This document shows positions 1 to 10,500 of a stretch of 64,000 bases of DNA, one piece after another (position 1 is the stretch's first letter; the number at the start of each line of letters is the position of its first letter). Both the position numbers and the translations under genes were made by a program. The stretch comes from Rhodococcus jostii NBRC 16295. Lineage in GTDB: Bacteria > Actinomycetota > Actinomycetes > Mycobacteriales > Mycobacteriaceae. Location of the stretch: contig NZ_BCWY01000017.1 in the NCBI RefSeq assembly GCF_001894825.1, forward strand, positions 62,001-126,000. The letters run 5' to 3'. The notes under the pieces are model-generated. The model worked only from the letters and a program-made list of their open reading frames with translations. It was not told the origin of the DNA and did no database searches.

Positions 1-214
1 GGCTGGTGACGGGGATGCCGCGGTCGGTGCACGCCCTCACGATCGCCACCACGTCGGCGGCGGTGCGCGGAAACGCCACGGCCAGCGGCGGCACCCGGTA
101 GTTGGAGGCGTCGAAGGAGTATTCGGCCCGCCGACGCGATCCGGTGTCGAGGTCGACGCCCAGCTCGGCGAGGTCGGCGTGCAGGTCGGCGGCGGGACGT
201 GTCAGCTCAGCCAC
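1..214 (-). CDS. FAD-binding oxidoreductase, N-terminal fragment
   Basis: This is the N-terminal 71 residues of a flavoprotein whose gene runs off the left edge of the window. The translation contains DASNYRVPP followed by FPRTAADVVAIVRAC and RGIPVTS, which is the entry to the PCMH-type FAD-binding domain of GlcD-like dehydrogenases (FAD/FMN-containing dehydrogenase family). The start is taken as the GTG whose complement is at 212-214, because the protein then begins about 35 residues before the FAD domain, as is usual. Substrate cannot be told from the fragment. It is divergent from the DUF998 gene. Confidence 0.75.
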   Translation of the reverse strand, partial: MAELTRPAADLHADLAELGVDLDTGSRRRAEYSFDASNYRVPPLAVAFPRTAADVVAIVRACTDRGIPVTS

Positions 215-351
215 GCGCCGCCGTGTCCCGTCTCTTCGGAGTCAGCTTCCGGATTCGTCGTCAGCGGGGCCATGGCTACATGGTCGAGCCGCTCCCGAAG
301 ATTGTCAACAATCCACTCCGTGAGCCGGTACGGTACGGAGGGGTGAGCGTC

Positions 352-1056
352 GTGCGAACGTCTTCTCCCCCGCAGCGACTGTCGGCTGTGCGGGTGGGCG
401 GCGCCGCGTGGGTGCTGATCGCCCTGTACTTCGTCGCGGAGGCCGTAACCGCGGGCGCCTGGCCGCGGCCGTACGTGGTGCGGACCAGTTCGGTCAGCAA
501 TCTGGGTGTCACGGGCTGCGACGGTTCCGCGGCCCAGGTCGCCGCCGTCCGGCTCTGCTCGCCGCTGCACGCGGTGATCAACAGCGCGTTCATCCTGACG
601 GGGGTGCTCATTCTCGTGGGGGCGGTGTGCCTGCGCGGGTTCCTCCCACGCGGACGCATCCGACGCGCCGCGCTGGCACTGCTCGGCCTGGCCGCGGTCA
701 GCGCCGCGCTGACGGGTTTCATCCCGATCAACGTGGACGCCCACCTCCACCAGATCGTCGCGACCCCGACGTTCGTCGCGCGCAACGCCGCGATGGCCGT
801 CGTCGCAATCGGGCTCTACCCACGGTGGCGAGCCTTCGCCCTGTGGACCGGTCTCTGCAGCGTCGTCGGGATCCTCGGCATGGCGGCGATCCTCCTGCCC
901 GGCGCGCCGTTCGGCCTCACCGAACGCAGTGCGCTCTACCCGTTCACGGTGTGGGCCGTGACCGCCGGGGTCGCGGCGCTCCGCACCCGTGCGTGGTCGA
1001 CGAGTCCAGAGACTCCTCAACCACGCACGGGCGCCGGAAGTGCCACCATGGAGTGA
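352..1056 (+). CDS. DUF998 family integral membrane protein
   Basis: A hydrophobic protein of about 234 residues with roughly six membrane spans, matching the DUF998 pattern. Features include an early span, the SNLG segment, a short cysteine-containing loop, and the motif GFIPINVDAHLHQIVATP in the middle. The GTG at 352 is preferred because GGAGGGG at 337-343 lies 8 nt upstream. An in-frame GTG at 343 is too close to that site, and the in-frame ATG at 199 would overlap the divergent oxidoreductase gene. Its stop overlaps the start of the DUF427 gene (TGATG), so the two are probably translated together. Its biochemical role is unknown. Confidence 0.7.
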   Translation: MRTSSPPQRLSAVRVGGAAWVLIALYFVAEAVTAGAWPRPYVVRTSSVSNLGVTGCDGSAAQVAAVRLCSPLHAVINSAFILTGVLILVGAVCLRGFLPRGRIRRAALALLGLAAVSAALTGFIPINVDAHLHQIVATPTFVARNAAMAVVAIGLYPRWRAFALWTGLCSVVGILGMAAILLPGAPFGLTERSALYPFTVWAVTAGVAALRTRAWSTSPETPQPRTGAGSATME

Positions 1057-1838
1057 TGTCCACAGCTCTCACGCATGCCGCCGCTGTCCAGCAGTCCGCG
1101 GAGAACGGCCGCGTCGCGATCGAACCCAATCACAAGCGCATTCGGGTGTTCTTCGGCGGCCAGGCTGTCGCCGACACCACCCGGTCGGTGTACCTGTTCG
1201 AGAAGGGGCACCTGCCCGTCTACTACATTCCCCGCGAGGACGTGAACTTCGCCCTCCTCGAGCCCGTCGACGCGTCCACGACCTGCCCGTGGAAGGGCAA
1301 GGCGCGGTACTGGGATCTCGTCGTCGGTGACCGTCGCGCGGAGCAGTCGGTGTGGGGGTACGACGTCCCGTTGGACGACTCCCTCGACCTCAGCCCGTAC
1401 GTCGCGTTCTACTGGCACCGGATGGACGCCTGGTACGAGGAGGATCAGCAGGTGTTCGTCCACGCCCGCGACCCATATGTCCGCGTCGACGTGCTGCCGT
1501 CGTCGCGGCACGTGGAGGTCTACATCGGGGACACGCTGGTGGCCGACACGGTCCGGCCGCGACTGCTGTTCGAGACGTCACTGCCGGTGCGCTACTACAT
1601 TCCGCGCATCGACGTGCGGTCCGAATTCTTCACCGCCTCCGACACGCGGACGTCCTGCCCGTACAAGGGGACGGCGTCGTATCTGTCGTTCACCGGGTCG
1701 GGCGGCTCCGAGCCCGTCGACGATGCCGCCTGGTTCTACCCGTTCACCACCGCCGAGGCGTCGGGCATCGACGACCACCTGTCGTTCTACCCGGATCGCG
1801 TGCGGATCGTCGTCGACGGCACGCCGGTGGAGAACTGA
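1056..1838 (+). CDS. Tandem DUF427 domain protein
   Basis: A protein of 260 residues built from two copies of the DUF427 fold, a compact beta-rich domain. The copies share the pattern RxRVxxGGxxVADTxRxxxLFE, then YYIPRxDV, then TxCPxKGxAxY. One lies at roughly residues 25-90 and the other at 145-215, with an acidic linker and a C-terminal tail ending in the YPDRVRIVVDG repeat fragment. DUF427 proteins are common in actinobacteria and have no assigned reaction. The ATG at 1056 overlaps the DUF998 stop. An in-frame GTG at 1053 is also possible. Confidence 0.85.
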   Translation: MSTALTHAAAVQQSAENGRVAIEPNHKRIRVFFGGQAVADTTRSVYLFEKGHLPVYYIPREDVNFALLEPVDASTTCPWKGKARYWDLVVGDRRAEQSVWGYDVPLDDSLDLSPYVAFYWHRMDAWYEEDQQVFVHARDPYVRVDVLPSSRHVEVYIGDTLVADTVRPRLLFETSLPVRYYIPRIDVRSEFFTASDTRTSCPYKGTASYLSFTGSGGSEPVDDAAWFYPFTTAEASGIDDHLSFYPDRVRIVVDGTPVEN

Positions 1839-1840
1839 CG

Positions 1841-3139
1841 TCAGTCCCGAGGGGGCAGCGGCGGTAGTTCCAGATTGTCGCGGAACGTGCCGCCCACGTA
1901 GTCGTCACCGACGATTCCGCGCCGCCGCAGTTCGGGGAGCAACCCGTTGACGACGAAGTCACGGGTCCGCTCCTCGGCGAGTCCGCCGAGGGAGATGACG
2001 TCGAGAACACCCGCGTCGTAGCGTTCCTGCACGGCGTCGGCGAGTTGCTCGGGGGTTCCGGCGACCGCCCAGTGACCGGTGTCCTTGGACGCGATGATCA
2101 GCTCGCGCAGCGTCCGCCCGGTCGCGGCGAGCCGGCTGAAGATCTCGACCCGGCCGCGGCGGCGGTTCACCGACCGCACGTCGGGCAGCACGTCCGCCGG
2201 GATCGGTGTGTCGAGCGGCAGCCCGGACAGGTCGACGTCGCCGCCGAGCATGTCCTCGAGCCGGATCCGGCCCGCGTCGAGGTCCGTCGCCTCCTCCTGT
2301 TCCCGGACCAGCCGCCGCACTTCCGCCTCGGACGCACCGTAGGTGGCGTGGAACGAACTCATGATGAGCGGCAGTCCGTCGGCGCGGCCGAGTTCGGTGG
2401 CGCGGGCCCGGATGCTCTTGGTGTAGGTGACGGCGTCCTCGAGCGTGGGCAGCGACGTGAACACGACTTCCGCGAAGCGGGCCCCGAGTTCCAGGCCGGC
2501 CGCGGATTGCCCGGCCTGGAATTGCACGGGTCGACGCTGCGGCAGCGGCGGGATGTTCAGTGGACCCTTCACCGTGAAGTATCTGCCGGCGTGGTCTATC
2601 GGTCGCACCCGGTCGGCGTCGAGCGTGGCGCCCCCGGCACCGTCGGACGTGAGCGCCCCGGGTTGCCAGCTGTCGAACAGTGAGTTGATCACTTCGAGGG
2701 ATTCCGTGGCCCGGGCGTACCGTTCCTCGGGGCTGGGCAGGTCCTGGTCGCTGTAGTTCTCCTCCCCCAGCGACGACGTCACGGCGTTCCAGGCGGCGCG
2801 GCCGTTGCTCACGTGGTCGAGGGTGCCGAACAGCCGCGCGAGGTTGTACGGGTGGTGGAATGTGGTGGTCACCGTCGCGATCAGCCCTACGTGCGAGGTG
2901 ACGGCGCTCAGTGCCGACAGGAAGATCAGCGGTTCCTGCGCGCCGATCGCGCCCTGGGCCCCAAAACTCAGCAAGTCGGCGGCGAACAGTGCGTCGAACT
3001 TGTTCGCCTCCGCGACCTTCGCGATCTCGATCGACGACGCGACGGTCGACTGCTGCGGATCGATGGCGGCGGCATAGGTGCTCACGGCGCCGCTGACTCC
3101 CGTGACCGTCTTCAGCGGCCGGCGACGTGGGGTGCTCAT
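1841..3139 (-). CDS. NtaA/DmoA-type FMN-dependent monooxygenase (bacterial luciferase-like)
   Basis: A 432-residue member of the two-component flavin monooxygenases (NtaA/SnaA/DszA subgroup of luciferase-like enzymes). These use reduced FMN and oxygen to attack small or xenobiotic compounds. Family marks are the N-terminal AKVAEANKFDALFAADL, the VTTTFHHPYNLAR segment, the SNGRAAWNAVTS motif that contacts flavin, and QAGQSAAGLELGARFAEVVF. The length is normal for the subgroup. The substrate cannot be deduced, and no flavin reductase gene is adjacent. The gene is divergent from ligB across a 92-nt promoter region and convergent with the DUF427 gene, leaving only 2 nt between the stops. Confidence 0.88.
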   Translation of the reverse strand: MSTPRRRPLKTVTGVSGAVSTYAAAIDPQQSTVASSIEIAKVAEANKFDALFAADLLSFGAQGAIGAQEPLIFLSALSAVTSHVGLIATVTTTFHHPYNLARLFGTLDHVSNGRAAWNAVTSSLGEENYSDQDLPSPEERYARATESLEVINSLFDSWQPGALTSDGAGGATLDADRVRPIDHAGRYFTVKGPLNIPPLPQRRPVQFQAGQSAAGLELGARFAEVVFTSLPTLEDAVTYTKSIRARATELGRADGLPLIMSSFHATYGASEAEVRRLVREQEEATDLDAGRIRLEDMLGGDVDLSGLPLDTPIPADVLPDVRSVNRRRGRVEIFSRLAATGRTLRELIIASKDTGHWAVAGTPEQLADAVQERYDAGVLDVISLGGLAEERTRDFVVNGLLPELRRRGIVGDDYVGGTFRDNLELPPLPPRD

Positions 3140-3231
3140 CGTCGAAGCCTAGGAACGACGGCCGGGTCGGCCCATCCTTTCGATCAGGCGGATTCTGACC
3201 GCCCACCACACCGTCCGGCTACCGTCGGGGT

Positions 3232-4743
3232 GTGCTGTTCTCGCAAATCGTCGCGACGTCACGAGAGGTGGGTGCCACCCGGTCGCGCAAGGTGAAGGTC
3301 GGGGCGCTCCGCGAGGTCCTCACCCGGCTGGAGCCGTCGGAGGTGGAACCGGTGGTCGCGTGGCTGTCCGGGGAGCTTCGGCAGGGCCGGATCGGAATCG
3401 GCTGGCGGACAGTCGCGGACATCCCGGCCACACCCGCCGACGACGCGACCGTCACCGTGTCCGAGGTCGACGGGACCATCTCCGCCGTCGCCGAGGTCTC
3501 CGGCTCCGGATCGGCCGCACGCCGGCGCGACCTGCTCGCGGAACTGTTCGCCCGCACCACCACCGACGAACGAGACTTCCTGCTGCGCCTGCTCACCGGC
3601 GACCTTCGCCAGGGCGCCCTCGAGGGGGTGATGACGGACGCAATCGCGGCGGCCGCCGATCTGCCGGTCGAGCCGGTGCGCCGGGCGTTCATGTTGTCGG
3701 GACGTCTGCCCGCGACCGCGGTCGCGGCGTTCGACGGCGGGGTCGACGCGCTCACCGCATTCCGGCTGGAGGTGGGCCGCCCGGTCCGGCCGATGCTCGC
3801 CTCCCCGGCCGAATCGCTCGCCGACGCGTGGACCGAACTGGGCGGCGACGTCAGCGTCGAATACAAACTCGACGGGGCGCGGATCCAGGTGCACCGCAAC
3901 GGCGACGAGGTGCGGATCTTCACCCGCACCCTGCGTGAGATCACCGGCAGCGTGCCGGAACTCGTCGAACTCGTGGTGAACCTGCCGTGCACGTCGGCGG
4001 TGTTCGACGGGGAGACGCTGGCCCTCACCGACAGTGGCCGGCCCCGCCCGTTCCAGGAGACGATGAGCCGCTTCGGCGCCGAATCGTCCCGCGAGCTGCT
4101 GCTGCACCCGTACTTCTTCGACTGCCTGCACCTCGACGGCGTCGACCTGCTGGACGCACCGCTGGAGGAGCGGTTGGCCGCCCTGGAACGGGTTGCCCCA
4201 CAACACCGCATCCCCGGGCTGATCCGACCTGACGCCGACGGCGCCGCAACGCATTTCGACAACGCGCTCGCCGCCGGTCACGAGGGCGTGATGGTCAAGT
4301 CGCTCACCGCACCGTATGCGGCGGGCCGGCGCGGCCGCGCGTGGCAGAAGGTGAAACCGGAGCACACCCTCGACCTGATCGTGCTCGGCGCCGAGTGGGG
4401 GTACGGGCGGCGCACCGGCTACCTGTCGAACCTGCACCTCGGGGCGCGCGACCCGGACGGCGGCGATCCGATCATGGTGGGCAAGACGTTCAAGGGTCTC
4501 ACCGACGCGCTGCTGCAGTGGCAGACGGACGAATTCCCGCGCCACGAACGCACGCGCGACGACCACACCGTGTACCTGCACCCCGACCTCGTCGTGGAGA
4601 TCGAACTCGACGGCGTCCAGGTGAGCTCCCGCTACCCGGGCGGGCTCGCGTTGCGGTTCGCGCGCGTCCTGCGGTACCGCCCCGACAAGACGGCCGCCGA
4701 CGCCGACACGATCGACGCCGTCCGGGCGCTGCTGCCGGGGTGA
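3232..4743 (+). CDS. ligB: ATP-dependent DNA ligase, LigB type
   Basis: A 503-residue ATP-dependent DNA ligase close in size and layout to mycobacterial LigB. It has an N-terminal DNA-binding region (about 1-190), then the nucleotidyltransferase core with the active-site lysine at residue 212 in KLDGAR. Motif III is FDGETLAL, motif IV is HEGVMVKS, motif V is AWQKVKPEHTLD, and an OB-fold ends the protein. It would seal nicks using ATP. It is extra to the essential NAD-dependent LigA and is not linked here to Ku or LigD genes, so a specialised repair role is inferred. The start is the GTG at 3232. Confidence 0.93.
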   Translation: MLFSQIVATSREVGATRSRKVKVGALREVLTRLEPSEVEPVVAWLSGELRQGRIGIGWRTVADIPATPADDATVTVSEVDGTISAVAEVSGSGSAARRRDLLAELFARTTTDERDFLLRLLTGDLRQGALEGVMTDAIAAAADLPVEPVRRAFMLSGRLPATAVAAFDGGVDALTAFRLEVGRPVRPMLASPAESLADAWTELGGDVSVEYKLDGARIQVHRNGDEVRIFTRTLREITGSVPELVELVVNLPCTSAVFDGETLALTDSGRPRPFQETMSRFGAESSRELLLHPYFFDCLHLDGVDLLDAPLEERLAALERVAPQHRIPGLIRPDADGAATHFDNALAAGHEGVMVKSLTAPYAAGRRGRAWQKVKPEHTLDLIVLGAEWGYGRRTGYLSNLHLGARDPDGGDPIMVGKTFKGLTDALLQWQTDEFPRHERTRDDHTVYLHPDLVVEIELDGVQVSSRYPGGLALRFARVLRYRPDKTAADADTIDAVRALLPG

Positions 4744-4826
4744 GATCGCTCGTCCTGCGAGGCGAGCGCGTGCACGGTAACCTCCCCGGCACAGAGAGGG
4801 CGCCGCGCGGTGAGGGGGTCGGCTGG

Positions 4827-5324
4827 ATGACGTTCGTTTCCCGCTTCGTGCCCTCGTGCGCCACCCCGGTGGTCGCGTTCGTCGAGGGCACGTTCCACAG
4901 AGCGGCCGCGGCCGCCGAGGGGCCCGTCCGCGTCGCCGTCTGCACCGTCACGGTGCCGATCGAGGTGGCGAAGACGTCGTTCCACATCCTCCGGCTCACC
5001 GAGGAACTCCTCGAGGAGGTCGTGTTCCTGCTGCGGACCATGCGGCCGGTGGTCGAGGCGGTGAGCACCACCCAGCAGTCCGACAATTTCGACACGATGT
5101 TCCGGACACTCGAACAGATCCAGCAGTCGGCCGACGCGATCGCCCGCACACCGATCAACGTCGCGCGGAGTGTGTTCGCCCCGGCCCGCCCCTCGCCCGA
5201 CCAGGTCGACTACCACCCCACCATCATCGACGCCGAGCCGCCGACACCACCCGGACTGGCGGTCCGGATCGCGTCCATCACCGTGACGGCGCCGCGCATC
5301 ACCTTCGGCAGGCCGAATCGCTGA
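4827..5324 (+). CDS. Conserved hypothetical protein with amphipathic helices
   Basis: A 165-residue protein I do not recognise. Residues 12-60 have hydrophobic/alanine-rich character (FHRAAAAAEGPVRVAVCTVTVPIEVAKTSF). An acidic leucine-rich helix (LTEELLEEVVFLLRTMRP) follows, then a proline-rich tail. The pattern recalls small actinobacterial proteins that associate with membranes or polymer granules, but this is a guess. The ATG at 4827 follows a GAGGGGG ribosome site at 4812-4818. It lies 83 nt after ligB on the same strand. Confidence 0.6.
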   Translation: MTFVSRFVPSCATPVVAFVEGTFHRAAAAAEGPVRVAVCTVTVPIEVAKTSFHILRLTEELLEEVVFLLRTMRPVVEAVSTTQQSDNFDTMFRTLEQIQQSADAIARTPINVARSVFAPARPSPDQVDYHPTIIDAEPPTPPGLAVRIASITVTAPRITFGRPNR

Positions 5325-5330
5325 CCCAGG

Positions 5331-5813
5331 TTACCGTCCGGGGAAGAAGTCCGCGCTCTGCACGTAGTCCATCGCGGCGGTGAAGATCGGGTCACTCATG
5401 CGCCGCGTGATCTCCGCCTCGTCGACGTCCTCAATGTGGGTCTGAACCCACCAGAGATTGCCGAACGGATCGCGGACGCGCCCGACGACGTCGCCCCAGA
5501 ACAGGTGCGTCGCCTGCGTGACCAGCGTGCCGCCGGCGGTGACGGCCCGGGCGAGCACCGCCTCGGCGTCGTCGACGTACAGGCGGAGGAACCCGGGCGT
5601 CGGCGGCCAGTCGGGTCGCGCGTCGAACATCATCACCACGGCGTTCCCGATCCGCACCTCGGCGTGCCCGATGGTGCCGTCCTCGGCCACCATCCGGCCG
5701 AGTTCCTCGCCGTCGAATGCCGCCTTCACGTAGTCGATGAGCGCGGCCGTGTCGCGGGAGATGATCCACGGCGTCACGGTCGTGTAGCCCTCGGGAATCG
5801 GATTGACGGTCAT
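5331..5813 (-). CDS. VOC/glyoxalase superfamily protein (PhnB-like)
   Basis: A 160-residue single-domain protein of the vicinal-oxygen-chelate superfamily, in the PhnB/YdeO-like group. It starts VNPIPEGYTTVTPWII and continues with YVKAAFDGEELGRM, HAEVRIGNAVVMMFDA, then LYVDDAEAVLARAV and the closing DPFGNLWWVQTHIEDV. These proteins often lack enzymatic metal ligands and may bind small molecules; the true ligand is unknown. AGGAGGA lies just upstream of the ATG at 5813. It is convergent with the hypothetical gene before it and divergent from the SDR gene. Confidence 0.85.
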   Translation of the reverse strand: MTVNPIPEGYTTVTPWIISRDTAALIDYVKAAFDGEELGRMVAEDGTIGHAEVRIGNAVVMMFDARPDWPPTPGFLRLYVDDAEAVLARAVTAGGTLVTQATHLFWGDVVGRVRDPFGNLWWVQTHIEDVDEAEITRRMSDPIFTAAMDYVQSADFFPGR

Positions 5814-5909
5814 GCGGTCCTCCTGCGTCGGCGAATCGGATGCGTTCACCGTAGAACCGATAGCGGTCAACCCCGGTCCTCGTTTGGACCGCCCCGATAC
5901 GCTCATAGC

Positions 5910-6638
5910 GTGAGCGAACACATCCTCGTCACCGGTGGATCGCGCGGCATCGGCGCCGCCGTGGTGCGCCTCGCCGTCCACCGCGGCTATGAAGTCACGT
6001 TCACCTTCCAGAACGACGCGGAGGCCGCCGAACACCTCTTGCACCAGTGCGGCATCCGCGCCACCGCGGTGCGTGCCGACGTGCGCGACGCCGCCCTCGC
6101 CGCCGCCGTCGTGGGCGCGGCCGACGAGCGCGGGCAACTCACCGCGGTGGTCAACAACGCCGGGACCACCGGCCCGCTCGGCACGTTCCTCACCACTCCG
6201 GACGCGACGCTGCGGGAGGTGTTCGACGTCAACGTCTTCGGTGCCATGAACTACGCCCGCGCGGCGGCGGAGCACTGGATCCGGGAGGGGCGTCCCGGCG
6301 TCATCGTCAACCTCAGCTCGGTCGCGGCCGGAACCGGGGCACCGGGCGAGTACGTCGGGTACGCGGCGTCGAAGGCCGCCGTCGACAGTGTCACGACGGG
6401 ACTCGGGCGGGAACTGGCGAGCGCGAACATCCGGGTCGTCGGCATCGCACCCGGTACGACGGACACCGACATCCACGCGGCCGCGGGCGACCCGGGACGG
6501 CCCGACCGAGTGACCCGGAAGGTGCCACTCGGCCGGGTCGCGCAGCCCGAGGAGATCGCCGAAGCGGTGCTGTGGGCCCTGTCCCACCAGGCGTCCTACG
6601 TCACCGCCACCACCATCGCCGTCGCCGGCGGTCTGTAA
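5910..6638 (+). CDS. Short-chain dehydrogenase/reductase
   Basis: A 242-residue classical SDR enzyme that should use NAD(P)H to interconvert an alcohol and a ketone. The cofactor motif VTGGSRGIG is at residues 7-15, NNAG is near residue 86, and the catalytic serine (NLSSVAAG) and YAASK follow near 135-156. PGTTDTDIH and the C-terminal YVTATTIAVAGG are standard family endings. The GTG at 5910 gives a normal N-terminus. Substrate is not evident. It ends immediately before the stop codon of the convergent methyltransferase gene. Confidence 0.9.
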   Translation: MSEHILVTGGSRGIGAAVVRLAVHRGYEVTFTFQNDAEAAEHLLHQCGIRATAVRADVRDAALAAAVVGAADERGQLTAVVNNAGTTGPLGTFLTTPDATLREVFDVNVFGAMNYARAAAEHWIREGRPGVIVNLSSVAAGTGAPGEYVGYAASKAAVDSVTTGLGRELASANIRVVGIAPGTTDTDIHAAAGDPGRPDRVTRKVPLGRVAQPEEIAEAVLWALSHQASYVTATTIAVAGGL

Positions 6639-7421
6639 CTACCGTGGTTGTACGCCGCACCTCGGGACGAGCATCGGCACCCGCTTGCGGTAGCTGCGGT
6701 AGTCGTCGCCGAACGTATCAACCAGATCGTGTTCCTCGAAACGCACCGCGACCAGGATGAAGCCGGTGGTCCCGACGGCGAACAGCAGCCGGCCCCAGGT
6801 CATCGTCGGCGCCACCCAGAACGCGATGATGAAACCGGCGTACAGCGGATGCCGGATCACCCGGTACAGCACAGGTGTCCGAAAGTGGCTGGGCAGAGCC
6901 GACTTCCCGCTCTGATTGCGCAGCACCTGGCGCACCCCGAACAGATCGAAGTGGTCGATGGCGAACGTCGCGGCCAGCACGAGGGCCCATCCGCCGAGCG
7001 ACACGGCGAAGATTGCGACGCGGACCCAGCTCGTCTCAACGTCCCAGATCTGGTCGGGCAGCGGACGCCATTGCCACATCATCAGCGCCAGCGCGGCCGT
7101 CGCGAACAGGACGTAGGTCGAGCGCTCCATCGGTTCCGGGACGATCTTCGTCCAGCGTTTCTTGAACCAGGGCCTGGCCATCACCGAATGCTGCATCGCG
7201 AAGACCATGAGTAGCGCCACGTCGACGACCACGGCGACGGCTACGGGGGCGTCGGGTCCGTCGTTGATCGTGTGGGGCACGACGAGGCCCTCGACCCATC
7301 CGATCGCGTACAGGAACACGATCAGGAACGTGGCGTAGGCGACCACTCCGTACGCGGTGATGAGGGTGCGGGCGACCCCACGTGTGTGCGGCGTCCGCGG
7401 TGTTTCGACCATCTCGGCCAT
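6639..7421 (-). CDS. MddA-like membrane S-methyltransferase (isoprenylcysteine methyltransferase superfamily)
   Basis: A 260-residue multi-span protein. The C-terminal third carries the methyltransferase signature RHPLYAGFIIAFWVAP, then EEHDLVDTFGDDYRSYRKRV, which forms the S-adenosylmethionine pocket in NnrU/ICMT-like enzymes. Length and pattern fit methanethiol S-methyltransferase (MddA), which makes dimethyl sulfide from methanethiol. That substrate is inferred from the family only. The ATG at 7421 has GGAGAG 8 nt upstream, and longer in-frame starts have no ribosome site. It is divergent from the SNF2 helicase gene. Confidence 0.8.
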   Translation of the reverse strand: MAEMVETPRTPHTRGVARTLITAYGVVAYATFLIVFLYAIGWVEGLVVPHTINDGPDAPVAVAVVVDVALLMVFAMQHSVMARPWFKKRWTKIVPEPMERSTYVLFATAALALMMWQWRPLPDQIWDVETSWVRVAIFAVSLGGWALVLAATFAIDHFDLFGVRQVLRNQSGKSALPSHFRTPVLYRVIRHPLYAGFIIAFWVAPTMTWGRLLFAVGTTGFILVAVRFEEHDLVDTFGDDYRSYRKRVPMLVPRCGVQPR

Positions 7422-7555
7422 GGTGTTCTCTCCGATCGCTGGGTTTCCCCCGATGCACCGAAGTCTCCGATCGGGCGCGGTGCGGAACAAGGAACCCTGG
7501 GGTGGGAGTGACCGCACCCCGCAACCGTGTCGGAACGCTTGACTACCCTGTGGGC

Positions 7556-10500
7556 ATGCTGCCCGGGGAGTTCCGCCACATCGACGTGTCGTCGATCAAG
7601 GCGGTGCTCGGCACCACCACCTACACCCGCGGCGAGCAGTACGCCCGCGACCACGCGGTGATCCAGATGTCGTGGGATTCGGCAGCCAAGGAGCTGTGGG
7701 GCGAGGTGGCGGGCACGGCGAGGGAGCCGTACTCGGCGTCGGCGTTCGTCGCATCCGTTCCCGGCCGCACGGTGTACCGGTACGGAATCTGCACGTGTCC
7801 GGTCGGGATGAACTGCAAGCACGTCGCGGCCCTGCTGATCACGGCGATGAGGCAGGCGACGGCGCAGACGCAGGCGCCGGTCGCAGCCACTTGGGACCGA
7901 TCACTGAGCTCCCTGCTCACCCCGGCCGATCCGTTCGGCGATTCCGGCCGCCGTTCGCCGCTCGCCATCCAGTTCCGGGTCCAGACGTCGGCCGGAGACT
8001 CGGCACCTCAGCTGCTGGTGAAGCCGGTCCAGCCCGGTTCGAAGGGCTGGATCGTCGGCGGGCTGGCGTGGAACAAGCTGGGCAGCCACTTCCAGCATCC
8101 CGCCGAGCAGATCCGGGTGCTGCACGAGATCCATCTACTGGCCGGCGGGGGCATGAACTACCGCCGGCAGAACCACACCGACCTCGACCTCAGCGTCTTT
8201 CCCAGCCGCCAGCTGTGGTCACTCCTCGACGAGGCTGCCAGGGTGGGTGTCGAGCTCCTCCACTCCTCGAAGCGTCTGGGCGCACTCGCCCCCTACCGCT
8301 CGGCCGAGATCTGCTTCGACGTCACCCGGGACCACGACATCGACGCGCTGGTCGTGCAAGCGGTGATCGTCGTGGACGGCGAGCGGGTCGACACGTCGAC
8401 CGTGGGCTTCATCGGGCTCCGGGCGCACGGCCTGTTCTACGTCGACGCCGACGAGCGCATTCAGCTCGCCCGGCTCGGCTCCCCCGCACCCGCAGCCCTG
8501 CAGGACCTGACGCGCCGCCGCACCCGCATCGAGGTTCCCGACTTCGAGGAGCCCCGGTTCCTGACGGACTTCCTGCCGAAGCTGCGCAACCTGGCCACCC
8601 TGATCTCCTCGGACGGCTCGTTCGTCCCACCCGAGATCTCCGAGCCCACCCTCGTGCTGCGGGCGGCGTACCTCCCCGACCACGAGGTCACCGTCGACTG
8701 GGAATGGCTGTACACCGTCGGCGACAACGAGCACCGGGCCCCGCTCGCCACGCGAACCCCCGGTGACGACTACCGCGACGACACCCGCGAACAAGCACTG
8801 CTCGACGCACTCGACATCGCCTGGGAGCGCTACGGTTTGGGGTCGAACACCCCGGAGGCGTCCGCGTTGCGCGGACTCGACACCATGCGGTTCACCACCG
8901 AGGTCCTGCCCCTGCTCGAAGGCAAGACCGACGTGGCCGTCGACATCTCCGGTGAGCGCGCCGACTACCGCGAAGCCGGCGATTCACTCGCCATCGGGGT
9001 CTCCACCACGCCGTCCACCGGCAGCACCGACTGGTTCGACCTCGGCGTCACCCTCACCGTGGAGGGCCGGGACGTCCCGTTCGACCAGGTCTTCTCGGCG
9101 CTGACCGCGGGCAAGACCGAACTGCTGCTGCCCGACGGCGCCTACTTCTCCCTCGACAAGCCCGAACTCCACACGCTGCGAAGACTGATCGACGAGGCGC
9201 GCGCCCTCCACGACCGCGCCGACCGGACGTTGCGGCTCAGCCGGTTCCAGGCGAGCCTGTGGGACGAGTTCGCCACCCTCGGCACCGTCGAGCGGCAGGC
9301 GAAGGCGTGGCGGCAGCAGGTGGACGGCCTGCTGGCACCGGGCACCGTCCACCACGTCGACGCCCCGAGCACACTCGACGCCCAGCTGCGCCCCTATCAG
9401 CTGGAGGGGTTCCGCTGGCTGGCCTTCCTGTGGGAGCACGGGCTCGGCGGCATCCTCGCCGACGACATGGGGCTCGGCAAGACCCTGCAGGCGCTGGCGC
9501 TGATCTGCCATGCGCGGCAGTCGAACCCGGCCGCGCCGCCGTTCCTCATCGTCGCCCCCACCAGCGTGGTGTCGAACTGGGAATCCGAATCCGCGCGCTT
9601 CGCCCCCGGCGCGAACGTCGTCGCGATCACCGACACCCGCACCCGCCGACGCGTCCCCCTCGACGAGTTGGTGCGGGGTGCCGACATCGTCGTCACGTCC
9701 TACACCCTGTTCCGCCTCGACTACGAGGCGTACGCGGAATGCACGTGGTCGGGGTTGATCCTCGACGAGGCGCAGTTCACCAAGAACCACCAGTCCAAGA
9801 TCTACCAGTGCGTTCGCCGGCTCGAAGCACCATTCAAGCTGGCGGTCACCGGCACCCCGATGGAGAACAATCTGATGGAGCTGTGGTCGCTGCTCTCCAT
9901 CACCGCCCCGGGGCTGTTCCCGAATCCGGCCCGGTTCACCGACTACTACCGCAAGCCGATCGAGAAGCAGGGCGACACCGAACTTCTCGCGCAACTGCGC
10001 CGCCGCGTCAAACCGCTGATGCTGCGCCGCACCAAAGAGCAAGTGGTGAAGGATCTTCCGGCCAAGCAGGAGCAGGTGCTCGATGTCGATCTGCACCCGC
10101 GGCACCGCAAGATCTACGACACGCACCTGCAGCGTGAGCGGCAGAAGATCCTCGGCCTGCTCGCCGACGTCGACAAGAACCGCTTCACCATCCTGCAGTC
10201 GCTCACCGTGCTGCGGCAGCTGAGCCTCGACGCCGGACTCGTGGACGACGAGTACGGCGACGTCCCGTCCGCCAAGGTCGACGCGCTGCTCGAACAGCTC
10301 GCCGACGTCGTCGCCGGCGGTCACCGGGCGCTGGTGTTCAGCCAATTCACCGGCTTCCTCAGGAAGGTCCGCGACCGCCTCGACGACGCGGGCATCGCGC
10401 ACAGCTACCTCGACGGCAGCACCCGGCGTCGCGGCGACGTGCTCCGCGATTTCAAGGAGGGCGACGCCCCCGTCTTCCTGATCAGTCTCAAGGCCGGCGG